The notes: a model not told the origin generated them from the sequence alone. DNA of 64,000 nt from Neobacillus niacini (GCF_023715785.1 NZ_JAMBOX010000009.1:62001-126000), one strand, 5' to 3'; counted from the stretch's first letter, positions 1 through 8,816 are shown. Numbers and translations: made by a program.

Positions 1-713
1 CGATCGTCAACAATGCTGAAGGGAAAGACTGGCTTACTCTTTTCAATGAAAATATGGCAAACTTAAGAGAAACTGAATGGCGATTGACTGATTATTACCC
101 CCTTAAGGCAACATTAAGCTATGATAAAGTGGGCGAGACGGTCATTGTCGATGTGCCTGCAGATCACCCATACGCTCAAGGAAGCACATCTGAAGTTATT
201 TTTATCAATACGTTAAAGAATCTTGTTGCTTCCAATAGCACGGCTAAAAAACTTAGGTTTAAGACAAATGGTCAACTCGGCCTTGAGGCGGGAAACAATT
301 TCTATGAGGAATTGGACGTTAGCCCGGTAAAAAATCATGCTTACTTCTTTTATTATCCAAACGGCAGTGAAGTACCGTTCCTAGTTCCCTCGCCGGAACC
401 ATTTAAAGATATCAAATCTGCACTACAAGCAATGGGGGCATCAATCGAAACACATCAATTGCACGGCATAACGCTTGGGATTAATGATGTGTCATCAAGC
501 GGTCAAACATTGACGATTTCGTTTAATGAAAATTCAAGCATGAACAATGATCAGCAAACTGTCTGGTCTTTCGAAGCCATCTTGCTAACCGCAAAGGAAT
601 TTGGTTTTGAAAAAGTGATTGTCAATAATCCACCTATTGATAAACTCGGTCCATTTGACCTAACCCAAGAAATTAAGGTGCCTATAGCCCCGAATCTACG
701 GGAAACAAAATAA
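1..713 (+). CDS. rsiX: Anti-sigma-X factor RsiX, C-terminal part (truncated by window edge)
   Basis: The frame is open to the left edge (first full codon at base 3) and stops at 711-713, so only the last 236 residues are present; the family protein is about 370 residues. RsiX holds the ECF sigma factor SigX, a regulator of cell-envelope genes, inactive at the membrane. The N-terminal sigma-binding part and the membrane segment would lie upstream. What is visible is an extracytoplasmic domain without membrane segments, with the stretches DYYPLKATLSYD and ADHPYAQGST that fit RsiX as I remember it. Position supports the call, since resE-sigX-rsiX lies beside the ribU-fer-recQ region in B. subtilis. 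The ATG at 54 is internal. The family call rests on recall and synteny, not on a search. Confidence 0.65.
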   Translation, partial: IVNNAEGKDWLTLFNENMANLRETEWRLTDYYPLKATLSYDKVGETVIVDVPADHPYAQGSTSEVIFINTLKNLVASNSTAKKLRFKTNGQLGLEAGNNFYEELDVSPVKNHAYFFYYPNGSEVPFLVPSPEPFKDIKSALQAMGASIETHQLHGITLGINDVSSSGQTLTISFNENSSMNNDQQTVWSFEAILLTAKEFGFEKVIVNNPPIDKLGPFDLTQEIKVPIAPNLRETK

Positions 714-770
714 CAATCAAATCAACCGCTTTGGTTGATTTTTTTTTATGTATAAAATAACAATCAAATC
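707..770. repeat. 17-nt direct repeat around the rsiX stop
   Basis: AAAATAACAATCAAATC occurs at 707-723 and again at 754-770. The first copy contains the rsiX stop codon and the left arm of the terminator; the second lies in the spacer before the next gene. It looks like a small local duplication. No function is evident. Confidence 0.6.
718..748 (+). terminator. Rho-independent terminator of rsiX
   Basis: Stem AATCAACC/GGTTGATT (720-727 and 733-740) is followed by a run of T to 747. Confidence 0.8.
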
Positions 771-882
771 CAAATTATAACAAGTATGGTTGGACCGTTC
801 CTCTCCCGGACCATTTGTTCTAAACCCTGGCAATGCCACATATGGTGATGAGAGGATAAGTTATAAGGAGGATTTTAGAAGA

Positions 883-1632
883 ATGCGTGATTATTTAAGG
901 AGATTTTTAATTGCCATCATTATGGCAATTTGCGTCAGCTTATTATTTTTGGGTGGCCGACACTCGCAAGCTGCAGCACCAGAAGAATTGAAAGAAAGGG
1001 AACACTGGGTGTGGCCGGCAGACGGAGTGATCTCCGATACATATGGAACAAGGCATGGCAATCACAAAGGAATCGATATAGCCGGAAAAATGGATACACC
1101 GATTCTTGCCGTTGAAGATGGCCATGTCGTAAAATCATACTACTCTACTACTTATGGAAATGTGGTTTTTATCAAGCACCCAAGCCATTTTGTCACCGTG
1201 TACGCCCACTTGAACAAGCGTCTTGTTTCAGTAGGACAACCCATTAGGCAGGGTGACATGATCGGGTACATGGGAAAAACCGGACGTGCTACCGGCATCC
1301 ATCTTCATTTTGAAGCCCACCAGCTTGAATGGCGCTATGATAAGAGATTCGCCTTTAACCCTGAAATGCTATTAGGAAGGATGGCCGTCGGCGAAACAGT
1401 CCAAGGCGGAATTGCTGCCATGGGCAGGGATGTGCTTGAGGCAAGCGCCCAGTTACGGCCGCTGCTTGAAGAAAAGTTTTCTGACCCAGTGACAGAACAG
1501 TACAGGGTGAAAAAAGGGGATACCTTGTCTGCTATTGCTTTGAAAGTAAATGTTTCGGTCGCTAGAATAAAAGAGCTTAATCACCTGAATTCCGATGTGA
1601 TCAGACCAAATCAAATCCTGATTATTCGCTAA
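883..1632 (+). CDS. Secreted M23 family metallopeptidase with C-terminal LysM domain
   Basis: 249-residue cell-wall peptidase of the LytM/M23 type, expected to cut peptidoglycan peptides outside the cell. An N-terminal hydrophobic segment (about residues 8-24) followed by a cleavable-looking AAA region acts as signal peptide or anchor. The M23 domain spans about residues 45-160 and has the zinc and catalytic residues H61 and D65 (HKGID), H109 (YAHL) and H140/H142 (HLHFE). A LysM peptidoglycan-binding domain occupies 207-249. The frame could be read from a TTG at 790, but ATG 883 has a strong AAGGAGGA at 865-872 with good spacing and is the start that exposes the signal peptide. It stands alone between terminators. 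I do not recognise a specific B. subtilis counterpart at this position. Confidence 0.85.
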   Translation: MRDYLRRFLIAIIMAICVSLLFLGGRHSQAAAPEELKEREHWVWPADGVISDTYGTRHGNHKGIDIAGKMDTPILAVEDGHVVKSYYSTTYGNVVFIKHPSHFVTVYAHLNKRLVSVGQPIRQGDMIGYMGKTGRATGIHLHFEAHQLEWRYDKRFAFNPEMLLGRMAVGETVQGGIAAMGRDVLEASAQLRPLLEEKFSDPVTEQYRVKKGDTLSAIALKVNVSVARIKELNHLNSDVIRPNQILIIR

Positions 1633-1644
1633 TAATCCCTTTTA

Positions 1645-1674
1645 CCGGAGGTGTTTCGACCCTCCGTTTTTTTC
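1645..1674 (+). terminator. Rho-independent terminator of the M23 peptidase gene
   Basis: Stem CGGAGG/CCTCCG (1646-1651 and 1661-1666) followed by seven T. Confidence 0.85.
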
Positions 1675-1722
1675 AATTTAGTGACAAATTCAACATGTGA
1701 GGAAACGAACAGAATATTTTAC

Positions 1723-1751
1723 TTAACAAATCTGCATATCTCTAGTATAAT
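1723..1751 (+). promoter_or_regulatory. SigA-type promoter of ribU
   Basis: TTAACA (1723-1728) and TATAAT (1746-1751) are separated by 17 bases, directly in front of the FMN riboswitch. Confidence 0.8.
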
Positions 1752-1773
1752 AATGTTGTAATTTCATATCGAT

Positions 1774-2003
1774 CTATCTTCGGGGCAGGGTGTAATTCCC
1801 GACCGGCGGTATTAGAGGTTAACTCTTGAGCCCGCGAGCCTTTTAGGCAGGATTTGGTGCGATTCCAAAGCCGACAGTATAGTCTGGATGGGAGAAGATG
1901 GAGGTTCTGCAAACATTTGAAAAATATTATCTTTTCAGATGTTTATTAAGCATGCCTTTTATTTGCTCCCTCAAGCGATGTTTCTTGAGGGAGTTTTATT
2001 TTT
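1774..2003 (+). promoter_or_regulatory. FMN riboswitch (RFN element) with terminator platform
   Basis: The aptamer runs from about 1774 to 1901. Its P1 stem is ATCTTC (1776-1781) with GAAGAT (1894-1899), and it carries the hallmark blocks GGGGCAGGGTG, CCGACCGGCGGT, GAGCCCGCGAGCC and GATTTGGTG of the RFN family. A hairpin at about 1911-1943 follows, then an intrinsic terminator with arms CTCCCTCAAG (1966-1975) and CTTGAGGGAG (1984-1993) and a T-rich tail to 2003. By family knowledge, FMN binding favours termination and so shuts down riboflavin uptake when flavin is plentiful. Confidence 0.96.
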
Positions 2004-2065
2004 AGGTGTGCATGCTGCTGAACCTCTCTTCCTAACGTGATGGATCAAAAAAGGAGAGAGGAAGA

Positions 2066-2641
2066 GTGAAGAAAATGAAGAACACAAAAGTAAAGGCAAT
2101 GGTTTCAATTGGAATGCTTAGCAGCATCGCCTATTTATTAATGCTGCTGCAATTTCCGCTTCCGGGATTCCCGAATTTCTTATTTGTGGATTTCAGCGAC
2201 ATACCGGTATTGATTGCTGCGCTAGTTTTTGGCCCGGCAGCCGGGATATTAGTTGAGTTTTTTAAGAACCTGCTTGATTTTATTATGACAGGAAGCCAAA
2301 CAGGAATTCCAGTCGGACACATCGCCAATTTCTTAGCGGGAATTACTTATATTTTGCCTGTGTATTATATTTATAATAAGTTAAAAACAAGAAAAGGCAT
2401 GACCATGGCTTTGGTAGCCGGGACCGTTACAATGGCAGTAATTATGAGTGCTTTAAACTACTTGTTCATCTTGCCTGCCTATACTGTCCTTATGGGTTTC
2501 CCGGACATGCGCAATCTTGTCGTCCCTGCCATCCTGCCGTTTAATATCCTAAAAGGTGTCATGATGTCGATGATTTTTATGCTCGTATTCGTTCGAATGC
2601 AGGCATGGCTTAATAAAAACACAGTGATAAAAGGCGCATAA
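2066..2641 (+). CDS. ribU: Riboflavin ECF transporter S component RibU (FmnP/YpaA)
   Basis: 191-residue integral membrane protein that binds riboflavin and works with the shared EcfA/EcfA'/EcfT energy-coupling module, whose genes are not in this window. The sequence is almost wholly hydrophobic with about six membrane segments. The N-terminal region has the KxxxMVSIGMLSSIAYLLMLL type start, and the internal FVDFSDIPVLIAALVFGPAAG stretch is typical of ECF substrate-binding subunits. GTG 2066 is chosen because AAGGAGAG at 2050-2057 is well spaced; ATG 2075 is an alternative. The FMN riboswitch upstream independently supports riboflavin as substrate. Monocistronic. Confidence 0.94.
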   Translation: MKKMKNTKVKAMVSIGMLSSIAYLLMLLQFPLPGFPNFLFVDFSDIPVLIAALVFGPAAGILVEFFKNLLDFIMTGSQTGIPVGHIANFLAGITYILPVYYIYNKLKTRKGMTMALVAGTVTMAVIMSALNYLFILPAYTVLMGFPDMRNLVVPAILPFNILKGVMMSMIFMLVFVRMQAWLNKNTVIKGA

Positions 2642-2645
2642 ATAG

Positions 2646-2688
2646 AAACAGAGGCTGCTTCAAAATAGCGGCCTCTGTTTATTTTTTG
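2646..2688 (+). terminator. Terminator of ribU
   Basis: Long stem AAACAGAGGC / GCCTCTGTTT (2646-2655 and 2671-2680) with an AT-rich, T-rich tail. Confidence 0.85.
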
Positions 2689-2689
2689 A

Positions 2690-2722
2690 AGAAAAGAAAA
2701 ACCCGTCTTACCAAGAGACGGG
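2690..2722 (-). terminator. Terminator of fer (minus strand)
   Basis: Stem CCCGTCT/AGACGGG (2702-2708 and 2716-2722). On the minus strand it is followed by a T-rich tail (the A-rich run 2690-2701 on the plus strand). Confidence 0.8.
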
Positions 2723-2759
2723 AATTCAGTAGCTTAAGTATTTCATTTTTTAAAAGAAA

Positions 2760-3086
<327 letters not shown>

Positions 3087-3243
3087 CTATTGTAAGACTG
3101 AACCGATAACTTTTCAATAGAAAAAATGCCTCTGGACCTTTTGAATCGGTTATTTCTGAAACTTCTACAATTTGGGACAGCCAATAGCGTCATTTCGTGT
3201 TAAAATAAAAGGGAATTTGTCGATTTGAAAAGTGGTGGCGCCA

Positions 3244-4290
3244 ATGCTGCATATAGAATTAATTATTTTGCATTGTTTACAAAGCATTAAGAATGAAAGA
3301 ACCATTTATTCTATTTTTCACCTTCTTAAAGGAAAAAAGTCATCACAGACGATACAAGATGCCCATTTATTTTCTCTTAAACCATTTTTCGGTATCTTGG
3401 AGCCGATGACAAGGGAGCTCTTTGATAGGAAAATTGCTGCCATGCTGCAAAATAACCTGATCATTGACTGTGGGGGCCAGCGATTTGTCCCTGCCTTATT
3501 GGGCGAGTCCCTTTTACAAAATAATCGATTACCCATCTTTATCAATGGGTGGGACTATCACCAGATCACAGGACCGGTTTGGGAGCGGTTAACCTTGCTG
3601 GTTCAGGTTGCTTCGCATCTGGAATATGGCGAGACGAATTATATTCCAATCCAAAAAAATCAGGCCGTTCATTCATGGGTGAAAACGGTTATAAAAGTCT
3701 CCAACATCTCTAAAAGGGAAATGGGCCGGAAATTATACAACGAATTGACGAAATGCTTTTGTAATGCAGACGGAATTAATCCGTCAGTCATTGTGTTTCG
3801 GTTAACCGGATTTCAGCAAATTGGCTTAACCGCAGAGCAGGCGGCTAAGAAACTGGATCTGGAAGCTCTCGACTATCATCTTCAATTTACCAATACATTG
3901 CACTATATGATTCAAAATATAAAAGACAATAATGAGCAATTTCCTTTACTGGCTTATTTGATTCAAGGATTTACCGAAAATGAAGAGTTAACCCTATCCG
4001 CAAGAAAAACCTGGAACCTTTTGTTACAGGGGTATTCCCCTGAAATGATTGCCAGTCTAAGACGACTGAGGGTAAGTACAATAGAAGATCATCTTGTCGA
4101 ATTTGCCTTAAATATAAATCATTTCCAAATCGATGAATATGTAGATAATGGACTGCAGTCCAAAATATTGGATACATCCCGTCAACAAGGGACAAAACAG
4201 CTAAAGGTAATTAAGGACAAGGTGAAAAATGCCAGTTATTTTCAAATTAGATTAGTACTTGCGAAATATGGTGAGCAATCATGGAATTAG
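3244..4290 (+). CDS. ypbB: Helix-turn-helix protein YpbB, RecQ partner
   Basis: 348-residue protein of the YpbB family, found next to a short RecQ helicase in Bacillaceae. The start has the family-like run NERTIYSIFHLLKGKKSSQTIQDA (pieces visible at residues 17-40). The C-terminal part, from about residue 255 on, is the helicase helix-turn-helix type region (arginine-rich LRRLRVSTIEDH). The end overlaps recQ by 10 bases, so the two are translationally coupled. This suggests that YpbB supplies a DNA-binding function to the RecQ that lacks an HRDC domain; that is inference. An in-frame GTG at 3232 is an alternative start; neither has a strong ribosome binding site. Confidence 0.85.
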   Translation: MLHIELIILHCLQSIKNERTIYSIFHLLKGKKSSQTIQDAHLFSLKPFFGILEPMTRELFDRKIAAMLQNNLIIDCGGQRFVPALLGESLLQNNRLPIFINGWDYHQITGPVWERLTLLVQVASHLEYGETNYIPIQKNQAVHSWVKTVIKVSNISKREMGRKLYNELTKCFCNADGINPSVIVFRLTGFQQIGLTAEQAAKKLDLEALDYHLQFTNTLHYMIQNIKDNNEQFPLLAYLIQGFTENEELTLSARKTWNLLLQGYSPEMIASLRRLRVSTIEDHLVEFALNINHFQIDEYVDNGLQSKILDTSRQQGTKQLKVIKDKVKNASYFQIRLVLAKYGEQSWN

Positions 4291-5786
4291 AAGATCTCTT
4301 ATTAAAACATTTTGGTTTTCATTCTTTTAAAACCGGACAAAAAGAAGTCATTTCCTCTCTATTGTCGGGGTGCCACACATTGGCCATGCTTCCAACCGGA
4401 ACTGGGAAATCACTATGCTATCAACTTCCGGGATATATGCTGGACGGGCATGTTTTAATAGTATCCCCGCTGCTTTCTCTTATGCAGGACCAGGTGGAGC
4501 AATTTAAGCGATTTGGCGAAAAGCGGGTTGTCGCGTTAAATTCCTTTCTGACTTTGGAGGAAAAAAATCAAGTTCTGCGCCACATAAACGAATATAAATT
4601 TATATTTATTTCGCCAGAAATGTTGCGGGTTCCTTATATTCTGGGAATCCTGGGAAAGCTTAAGCTTTCCATGTTTGTTGTGGATGAGGCCCATTGCATC
4701 TCCCAGTGGGGCTTTGATTTTCGTCCTGATTATTCAAAGTTGGGAGAAATCCGAAGTGCATTAGGAAATCCGTTGACCTTGGCGCTAACGGCAACTGCTA
4801 CTTATCAGGTACGGGAAGACATTATTCAATCCTTGGGTTTGAGTAATGTAACAAAGGTGGAATCTTCCGTTGACAGACCCAATATTGCTATCTGCATTGA
4901 AGAACTTGCAGACTATCATGAAAAGGAAGCCAGGATTTTGGATTTAGTTCAACAGCTTGAAAAACCAGGGGTAATTTATTTCACCAGCAAAAAAGCAGCT
5001 GAACAAATGGCTGCCCTGCTCGTGGAAAAAGAGATATGTCAGGCAGGTTATTATCACGGAGGAATGGACCCTAGTACCAGGGTGTTAATCCAAGAACAAT
5101 TTATCCATAACCAGCTTGAAGTCATCTGTGCAACAAGCGCTTTTGGAATGGGAATTAATAAGGAAAATATTCGCTTTGTCATTCACTATCACATGCCGAT
5201 GCAAATAGAATCTTATCTGCAGGAGATTGGCAGAGCCGGTCGTGATGGCAATCAGAGTGTAGCTATCTTGTTATACTCTCCCGGAGATGAGCTTCTTCCA
5301 TTGCAGCTAGCTGAGGGTGAACTGCCTTCGGAACAGCAAATTGACTGGTTGTTCGCTAGTATTGCTGGGGAACCACGGGTATTGAATGAACAGCTTCGAC
5401 TTCACAAGGATTTAAAGGAGCAAGGGGGTTTTACCGATGTTCAATGGCGATTCATTGAAGGATTAATCCATCAAATGCATCGTACCGTCCCCATGCAACA
5501 AATGAATAAATCCGTTAAGGAATTTGTCGCTGGCAGGCTGACCACCAAGAAAACAAATATTTTTCAATTGAAGCAATGGCTTGATTCGGCTTCTTGCCGG
5601 AGGGAGCATCTCTTAAACTATTTTGGGGAAATGTTGTCCGATCAGGTTCAGCCTTGCTGTGACCGCTGCGGAGTGCAGCTCAACCAATTTTTTAAAGTAA
5701 GCGGTCATTTCAAGAGTAAACCAAGTGATGTGACCTGGAATCAATATCTTGCCAAAATTTTAATCAACAGTGGGTTGAGTGAATGA
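4281..5786 (+). CDS. recQ: ATP-dependent DNA helicase RecQ (short, RecS-like)
   Basis: 501-residue superfamily 2 DNA helicase that unwinds DNA 3' to 5' in recombinational repair and at stalled forks. Motif I is LPTGTGKS (about residues 37-44), motif II DEAH (135-138), motif III TATA near 187, motif VI QEIGRAGRDG near 313. A zinc-binding cysteine set (SCRREH and CCDRC) is present near the C-terminus. The protein ends soon afterwards and lacks the HRDC domain of the longer RecQ forms, as in the ypbC product of B. subtilis. It overlaps ypbB upstream by 10 bases and ypbD downstream by 4 bases (ATGA). Confidence 0.95.
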   Translation: MELEDLLLKHFGFHSFKTGQKEVISSLLSGCHTLAMLPTGTGKSLCYQLPGYMLDGHVLIVSPLLSLMQDQVEQFKRFGEKRVVALNSFLTLEEKNQVLRHINEYKFIFISPEMLRVPYILGILGKLKLSMFVVDEAHCISQWGFDFRPDYSKLGEIRSALGNPLTLALTATATYQVREDIIQSLGLSNVTKVESSVDRPNIAICIEELADYHEKEARILDLVQQLEKPGVIYFTSKKAAEQMAALLVEKEICQAGYYHGGMDPSTRVLIQEQFIHNQLEVICATSAFGMGINKENIRFVIHYHMPMQIESYLQEIGRAGRDGNQSVAILLYSPGDELLPLQLAEGELPSEQQIDWLFASIAGEPRVLNEQLRLHKDLKEQGGFTDVQWRFIEGLIHQMHRTVPMQQMNKSVKEFVAGRLTTKKTNIFQLKQWLDSASCRREHLLNYFGEMLSDQVQPCCDRCGVQLNQFFKVSGHFKSKPSDVTWNQYLAKILINSGLSE

Positions 5787-6394
5787 AACAAAAATACAAT
5801 GAACTAATTAAAAGTTTATCTGATAAAGAGCTTTTATTCCATTTATATATGACGCAAATTATCCTTCTAGTGGTTTCATTCATTTTGGGATTGATTTTCT
5901 TTGACCATTTTTCCTATTTAAATCAAATTCGCTTACATGACAAGAGTATTGTCATAATTGGCATCCCCGCTGGCTTAGCGGTGGTTTTGCTCGATATAAT
6001 CCTGATGAGATGGCTGCCTGCTCACTATTATGACGATGGCGGATTAAATGAACGGATATTTAAGAACCGTAAAACTCTTCATATCCTGTTCATTGCTGCC
6101 TTTGTTGCTTTTAGCGAAGAACTATTGTTCCGCGGGGTCATCCAGACCAAGGTTGGCCTTATTTTTGCCAGTTTGATTTTTGCTATGATTCATTATCGTT
6201 ATCTGTTTAATTGGTTTTTATTTACCAACATTGTCACACTCAGTTTTGTCATTGGAGTGATATATGAATGGACTGACAATCTTGCAGTAACGATCATAAT
6301 GCATTTTGTCATAGATTTTCTATTGGGGATCTATATAAACTTTAGACATACGAAAATGATTGACCCTAGGGAAGGAGCTGAGCCTTTTGAATAG
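5783..6394 (+). CDS. ypbD: CPBP family intramembrane protease YpbD
   Basis: 203-residue membrane protein of the CAAX/Abi (CPBP) family, presumed glutamic-type intramembrane protease. Motif 1 is SEELLFRG (E112, E113, R117), motif 2 contains H137 (MIHYRY) and motif 3 H174 (IIMHFVIDFL); these are the conserved catalytic or metal-like residues. About six membrane segments. Its substrate is unknown; CPBP proteins process lipoproteins, bacteriocins or anti-sigma factors in various systems. Translationally coupled to recQ (4-base overlap) and overlapping ypbE by 8 bases. Confidence 0.88.
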   Translation: MKQKYNELIKSLSDKELLFHLYMTQIILLVVSFILGLIFFDHFSYLNQIRLHDKSIVIIGIPAGLAVVLLDIILMRWLPAHYYDDGGLNERIFKNRKTLHILFIAAFVAFSEELLFRGVIQTKVGLIFASLIFAMIHYRYLFNWFLFTNIVTLSFVIGVIYEWTDNLAVTIIMHFVIDFLLGIYINFRHTKMIDPREGAEPFE

Positions 6395-7103
6395 AGAAGA
6401 ACCATACAGAGAACAAGCAGAACGATTAAAAAGACGGATTGAGAAAATTAATGAATCAATTGAAGTGTCCAGTGATGAACTGCCGCCAAGGGAGCAGCTT
6501 CATCGTGAAAAAAAAGCAAAAGTGAAGTGGAAGCTGAAATATCCGGTCATTCGAATCTTGGTATTATTTTTTATTCTTTTGCCGGTGATCATCTTTAGTG
6601 CCATTTCCTATCTTGATGGCAAAAAAGGTCCCGCATCACGACCCGCAAGCACCGATTCTGTCAACTATGAAACTATTAATCTTGAAAAAACAAAATCGGA
6701 AGAAGTGAATAAAGCCGAAGAAGTGGAGCCGGTTCAGGCCGAAGTTGAGCAGGAAAATCAGGAAGCGGAAAAAGCGGAAGAAAACACAACCGATTCCCAG
6801 CCTGCCGATACGACTCATAATGCACCGGAAGTGCAGAGTACAAGTAATGAAACGGAGCCAGTCAGTGGAGTTTCTACCGATAAAAACAGTCCGCTGCCGC
6901 AGACACAAACAACAAATACTGCAACAACCAATCCGCCAAAAAGCCAAACAGTCATTTATCATAAAGTTCAGCCTAAGGAAACATTATTCAGGCTGGCGAT
7001 GAACTATTATAATAGTCAAAAAGGGATGGAGACAATCAAGAAAGCCAATGGCCTCAAAAATGAGGATATTTACGTTGGTCAGGTTCTAAAAATCCCGCGA
7101 TAA
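6387..7103 (+). CDS. ypbE: LysM domain membrane protein YpbE
   Basis: 238-residue protein with a charged cytoplasmic N-terminus (1-50), one membrane segment (about 52-76), a long Glu/Thr/Asn/Gln-rich low-complexity linker (about 80-190) and a C-terminal LysM domain (about 193-238: VQPKETLFRLAMNYY to QVLKIPR). The topology places LysM outside the membrane, where it would bind peptidoglycan. Start TTG 6387 is chosen because GAAGGAG (6371-6377) sits at normal distance; a start further upstream at 6360 would overlap ypbD more and lacks a site. Last gene of ypbB-recQ-ypbD-ypbE. Function unknown. Confidence 0.85.
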   Translation: MNREEPYREQAERLKRRIEKINESIEVSSDELPPREQLHREKKAKVKWKLKYPVIRILVLFFILLPVIIFSAISYLDGKKGPASRPASTDSVNYETINLEKTKSEEVNKAEEVEPVQAEVEQENQEAEKAEENTTDSQPADTTHNAPEVQSTSNETEPVSGVSTDKNSPLPQTQTTNTATTNPPKSQTVIYHKVQPKETLFRLAMNYYNSQKGMETIKKANGLKNEDIYVGQVLKIPR

Positions 7104-7110
7104 ATTACCG

Positions 7111-7139
7111 AGCCGACCTTTTCAAGGCCGGTTTTTTTT
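7111..7139 (+). terminator. Terminator of the ypbB-recQ-ypbD-ypbE operon
   Basis: Stem CCGACCTT/AAGGCCGG (7113-7120 and 7124-7131, one mismatch) followed by eight T. Confidence 0.8.
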
Positions 7140-7202
7140 ACGGCAAATTCATATTCCCTGGGACAAGTTCATAAGTATATACGGAGAAGTGGAGGGATAA
7201 AA

Positions 7203-7658
7203 ATGGATGTTCCAATCCGGTCACTAAACCATACAGATGAAGCAACAAAGCAAATGCTTGAAAATGTGAGAAAGCGGAAGGAAAAGTTTGACATTGCAGA
7301 GAAACGGCATTTTTTAGCAATCTATCTCACGCTTATTTTTGCGTTCATCTTTTTTGGGCATTTCTATTTTGCGATCGCCAAGCAGTATTCCTACTCTTTT
7401 TTCGCGATGTTTTCTGCGGCGCTTAATGATTTGCTGACTGTTTACATGTTTGCATTGACGCTCATTGGCTACGGGGCCATGAATGTGTTAAAACAGCAGA
7501 AAGATAAAAAGGAAAAGGAGTATCAGGAATTAAGGAAGGAAATCGTCGATAAAAGCAAGGATTTATGGAAAAGGGAAGACGATTGGAAAAACCGTCATCA
7601 TGTTTTTGAATTGATGAAAAAACATTATGATATTAACCTTTACCACGAAAACAAATAA
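7203..7658 (+). CDS. ypbF: YpbF family membrane protein (DUF2663)
   Basis: 151-residue protein with two hydrophobic segments (about residues 38-60 and 75-96) between charged ends; the C-terminal 55 residues are very rich in Lys/Glu and probably helical in the cytoplasm. It matches the YpbF/DUF2663 family of Bacillus and is in the expected place after ypbE. No function is known. ATG 7203 has AGTGGAGGG just upstream. Terminator follows. Confidence 0.85.
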   Translation: MDVPIRSLNHTDEATKQMLENVRKRKEKFDIAEKRHFLAIYLTLIFAFIFFGHFYFAIAKQYSYSFFAMFSAALNDLLTVYMFALTLIGYGAMNVLKQQKDKKEKEYQELRKEIVDKSKDLWKREDDWKNRHHVFELMKKHYDINLYHENK

Positions 7659-7660
7659 TA

Positions 7661-7692
7661 AGAAGCAGACCGTTTGGCTGCTTCTAATATAC
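7661..7692. terminator. Hairpin between convergent ypbF and cotJC, probable bidirectional terminator
   Basis: Perfect stem AGAAGCAG/CTGCTTCT (7661-7668 and 7678-7685). Flanking sequence is AT-rich on both sides, with only short T-runs. Confidence 0.6.
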
Positions 7693-7694
7693 AA

Positions 7695-8264
7695 TCAAAA
7701 TATTTTCTTCTTTCCCCTTTCATCCTTCAATATTTCAACAGCTTCACGGAAGCGCTGGGAGTGGATGATTTCTCGTTCCCGCAAAAACCGCAAGCCGTCA
7801 TTTAAATCCGGGTCATCGCTCATATTAATGATCCATTGGTATGTGGCTCTTGCTTTTTCCTCTGCGGCGATATCCTCGTAAAGGTCGGTGATTGGATCGC
7901 CCTTGGCCTGGATATAAGTCGCGGTAAAAGGTACTCCGGCAGCATTATGGTAAAACAATGCTTTGTCATGGTCAGCATAATGGCCGTCGAGGCCCGCTGC
8001 TTTCATTTGCTCCGGTGTGGCGTCTTTCGTGAGTTTATACACCATTGTCGCGATCATTTCCAGGTGAGCGAACTCCTCTGTTCCGATATCCGTCAGGAGA
8101 CCGATTACTTTATCAGGAATCGTATAACGCTGGTTTAAATAGCGCAGTGCGGCGGCAAGCTCACCATCGGCGCCGCCATACTGTTCAATTAAGAATTTGG
8201 CCAGCATCGGATTGCATGAACTCACTCTAACCGGATATTGCAGTTTTTTTTCGTATAACCACAT
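7695..8264 (-). CDS. cotJC: Spore coat protein CotJC, manganese catalase-like
   Basis: 189-residue protein of the ferritin-like manganese catalase family, made in the mother cell and assembled on the spore. Helices carry Glu/His sets typical of a di-manganese site (GTEEFAHLEM, AAEEKARA, REREIIHSQRF). The ATG at 8264 has GGGAGGG at good spacing and begins MWLYEKKLQYPV, as in CotJC; a longer frame up to 8393 would run into cotJB and has no site. Third gene of cotJABC. In B. subtilis the operon is elsewhere on the chromosome, so its place here between ypbF and ypbG is a lineage difference. Confidence 0.95.
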   Translation of the reverse strand: MWLYEKKLQYPVRVSSCNPMLAKFLIEQYGGADGELAAALRYLNQRYTIPDKVIGLLTDIGTEEFAHLEMIATMVYKLTKDATPEQMKAAGLDGHYADHDKALFYHNAAGVPFTATYIQAKGDPITDLYEDIAAEEKARATYQWIINMSDDPDLNDGLRFLREREIIHSQRFREAVEILKDERGKKKIF

Positions 8265-8298
8265 GAGCCTTTTCCCTCCCTTATTAATATCCTCCAGT

Positions 8299-8559
8299 CT
8301 ATACTTGCCAAGGCCATGGCGTGTCGTCCCAGTTCCATGGGTAGCCGGAATAGCTGTTCCCGAATTGCTGCAATGGTCCGAATTGACTTTCAAATGCCTT
8401 TTTCAGCCGTTTTCTTTCCTTTGCATAATGATTAAACTGATTAATGGCTTCAAGATCGTCGTTATGGGTATCGAGATAGAGGGTGAGTTCAACAAGGACA
8501 AAATCAACTGCCTGAAGCTGTTCCATCAATTGATAATACTCGGCTGGCACCTGCTTCAT
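8299..8559 (-). CDS. cotJB: Spore coat associated protein CotJB
   Basis: 86-residue protein with the CotJB layout: a helical N-terminal half (EYYQLMEQLQAVDFVLVELT, then LDTHNDD) and a Trp/Pro-rich tail ending in DDTPWPWQV. It is needed with CotJA and CotJC for a small spore coat subassembly. Start overlaps the cotJA stop by 4 bases, so translation is coupled. Confidence 0.93.
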   Translation of the reverse strand: MKQVPAEYYQLMEQLQAVDFVLVELTLYLDTHNDDLEAINQFNHYAKERKRLKKAFESQFGPLQQFGNSYSGYPWNWDDTPWPWQV

Positions 8560-8786
8560 TCCTGTTCCCCTCCTCTTTTAGGCTCGGAAGGAGAATACCA
8601 AGGGTCATAGAAGGCCTTCCAGAGTGTCCCCGTTTTAAGAGCCTCGAGAGGCGTGAATTGTGGCAGATTTGGCGGTTGAAAACCCATGTATAGATGAGGT
8701 GGCGTGGAATATGTCTTTTCAAGCATAGGCTTGCAAGGGTCAAACGGGCTAGCATAAGGGTGCCAGGTTTTTAATCGTGTGTGCAT
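8556..8786 (-). CDS. cotJA: Spore coat associated protein CotJA
   Basis: 76-residue protein, N-terminal MHTRLKTWHPYASPFDPC and a centre rich in Pro/Tyr (PPHLYMGFQPPNLPQF), as in the CotJA family. ATG 8786 follows AAGGGAGGG at good spacing; the frame opens 9 codons earlier, but without a site. First gene of cotJABC, preceded by a candidate mother-cell promoter at 8817-8844. Confidence 0.93.
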   Translation of the reverse strand: MHTRLKTWHPYASPFDPCKPMLEKTYSTPPHLYMGFQPPNLPQFTPLEALKTGTLWKAFYDPWYSPSEPKRGGEQE

Positions 8787-8816
8787 AGAATCCCTCCCTT
8801 TATTCAACATCAATTA

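Noticed and set aside
790-882. N-terminal extension of the M23 peptidase from TTG 790
   Set aside because: No ribosome binding site at 790, while ATG 883 has a strong one and yields a proper signal peptide.
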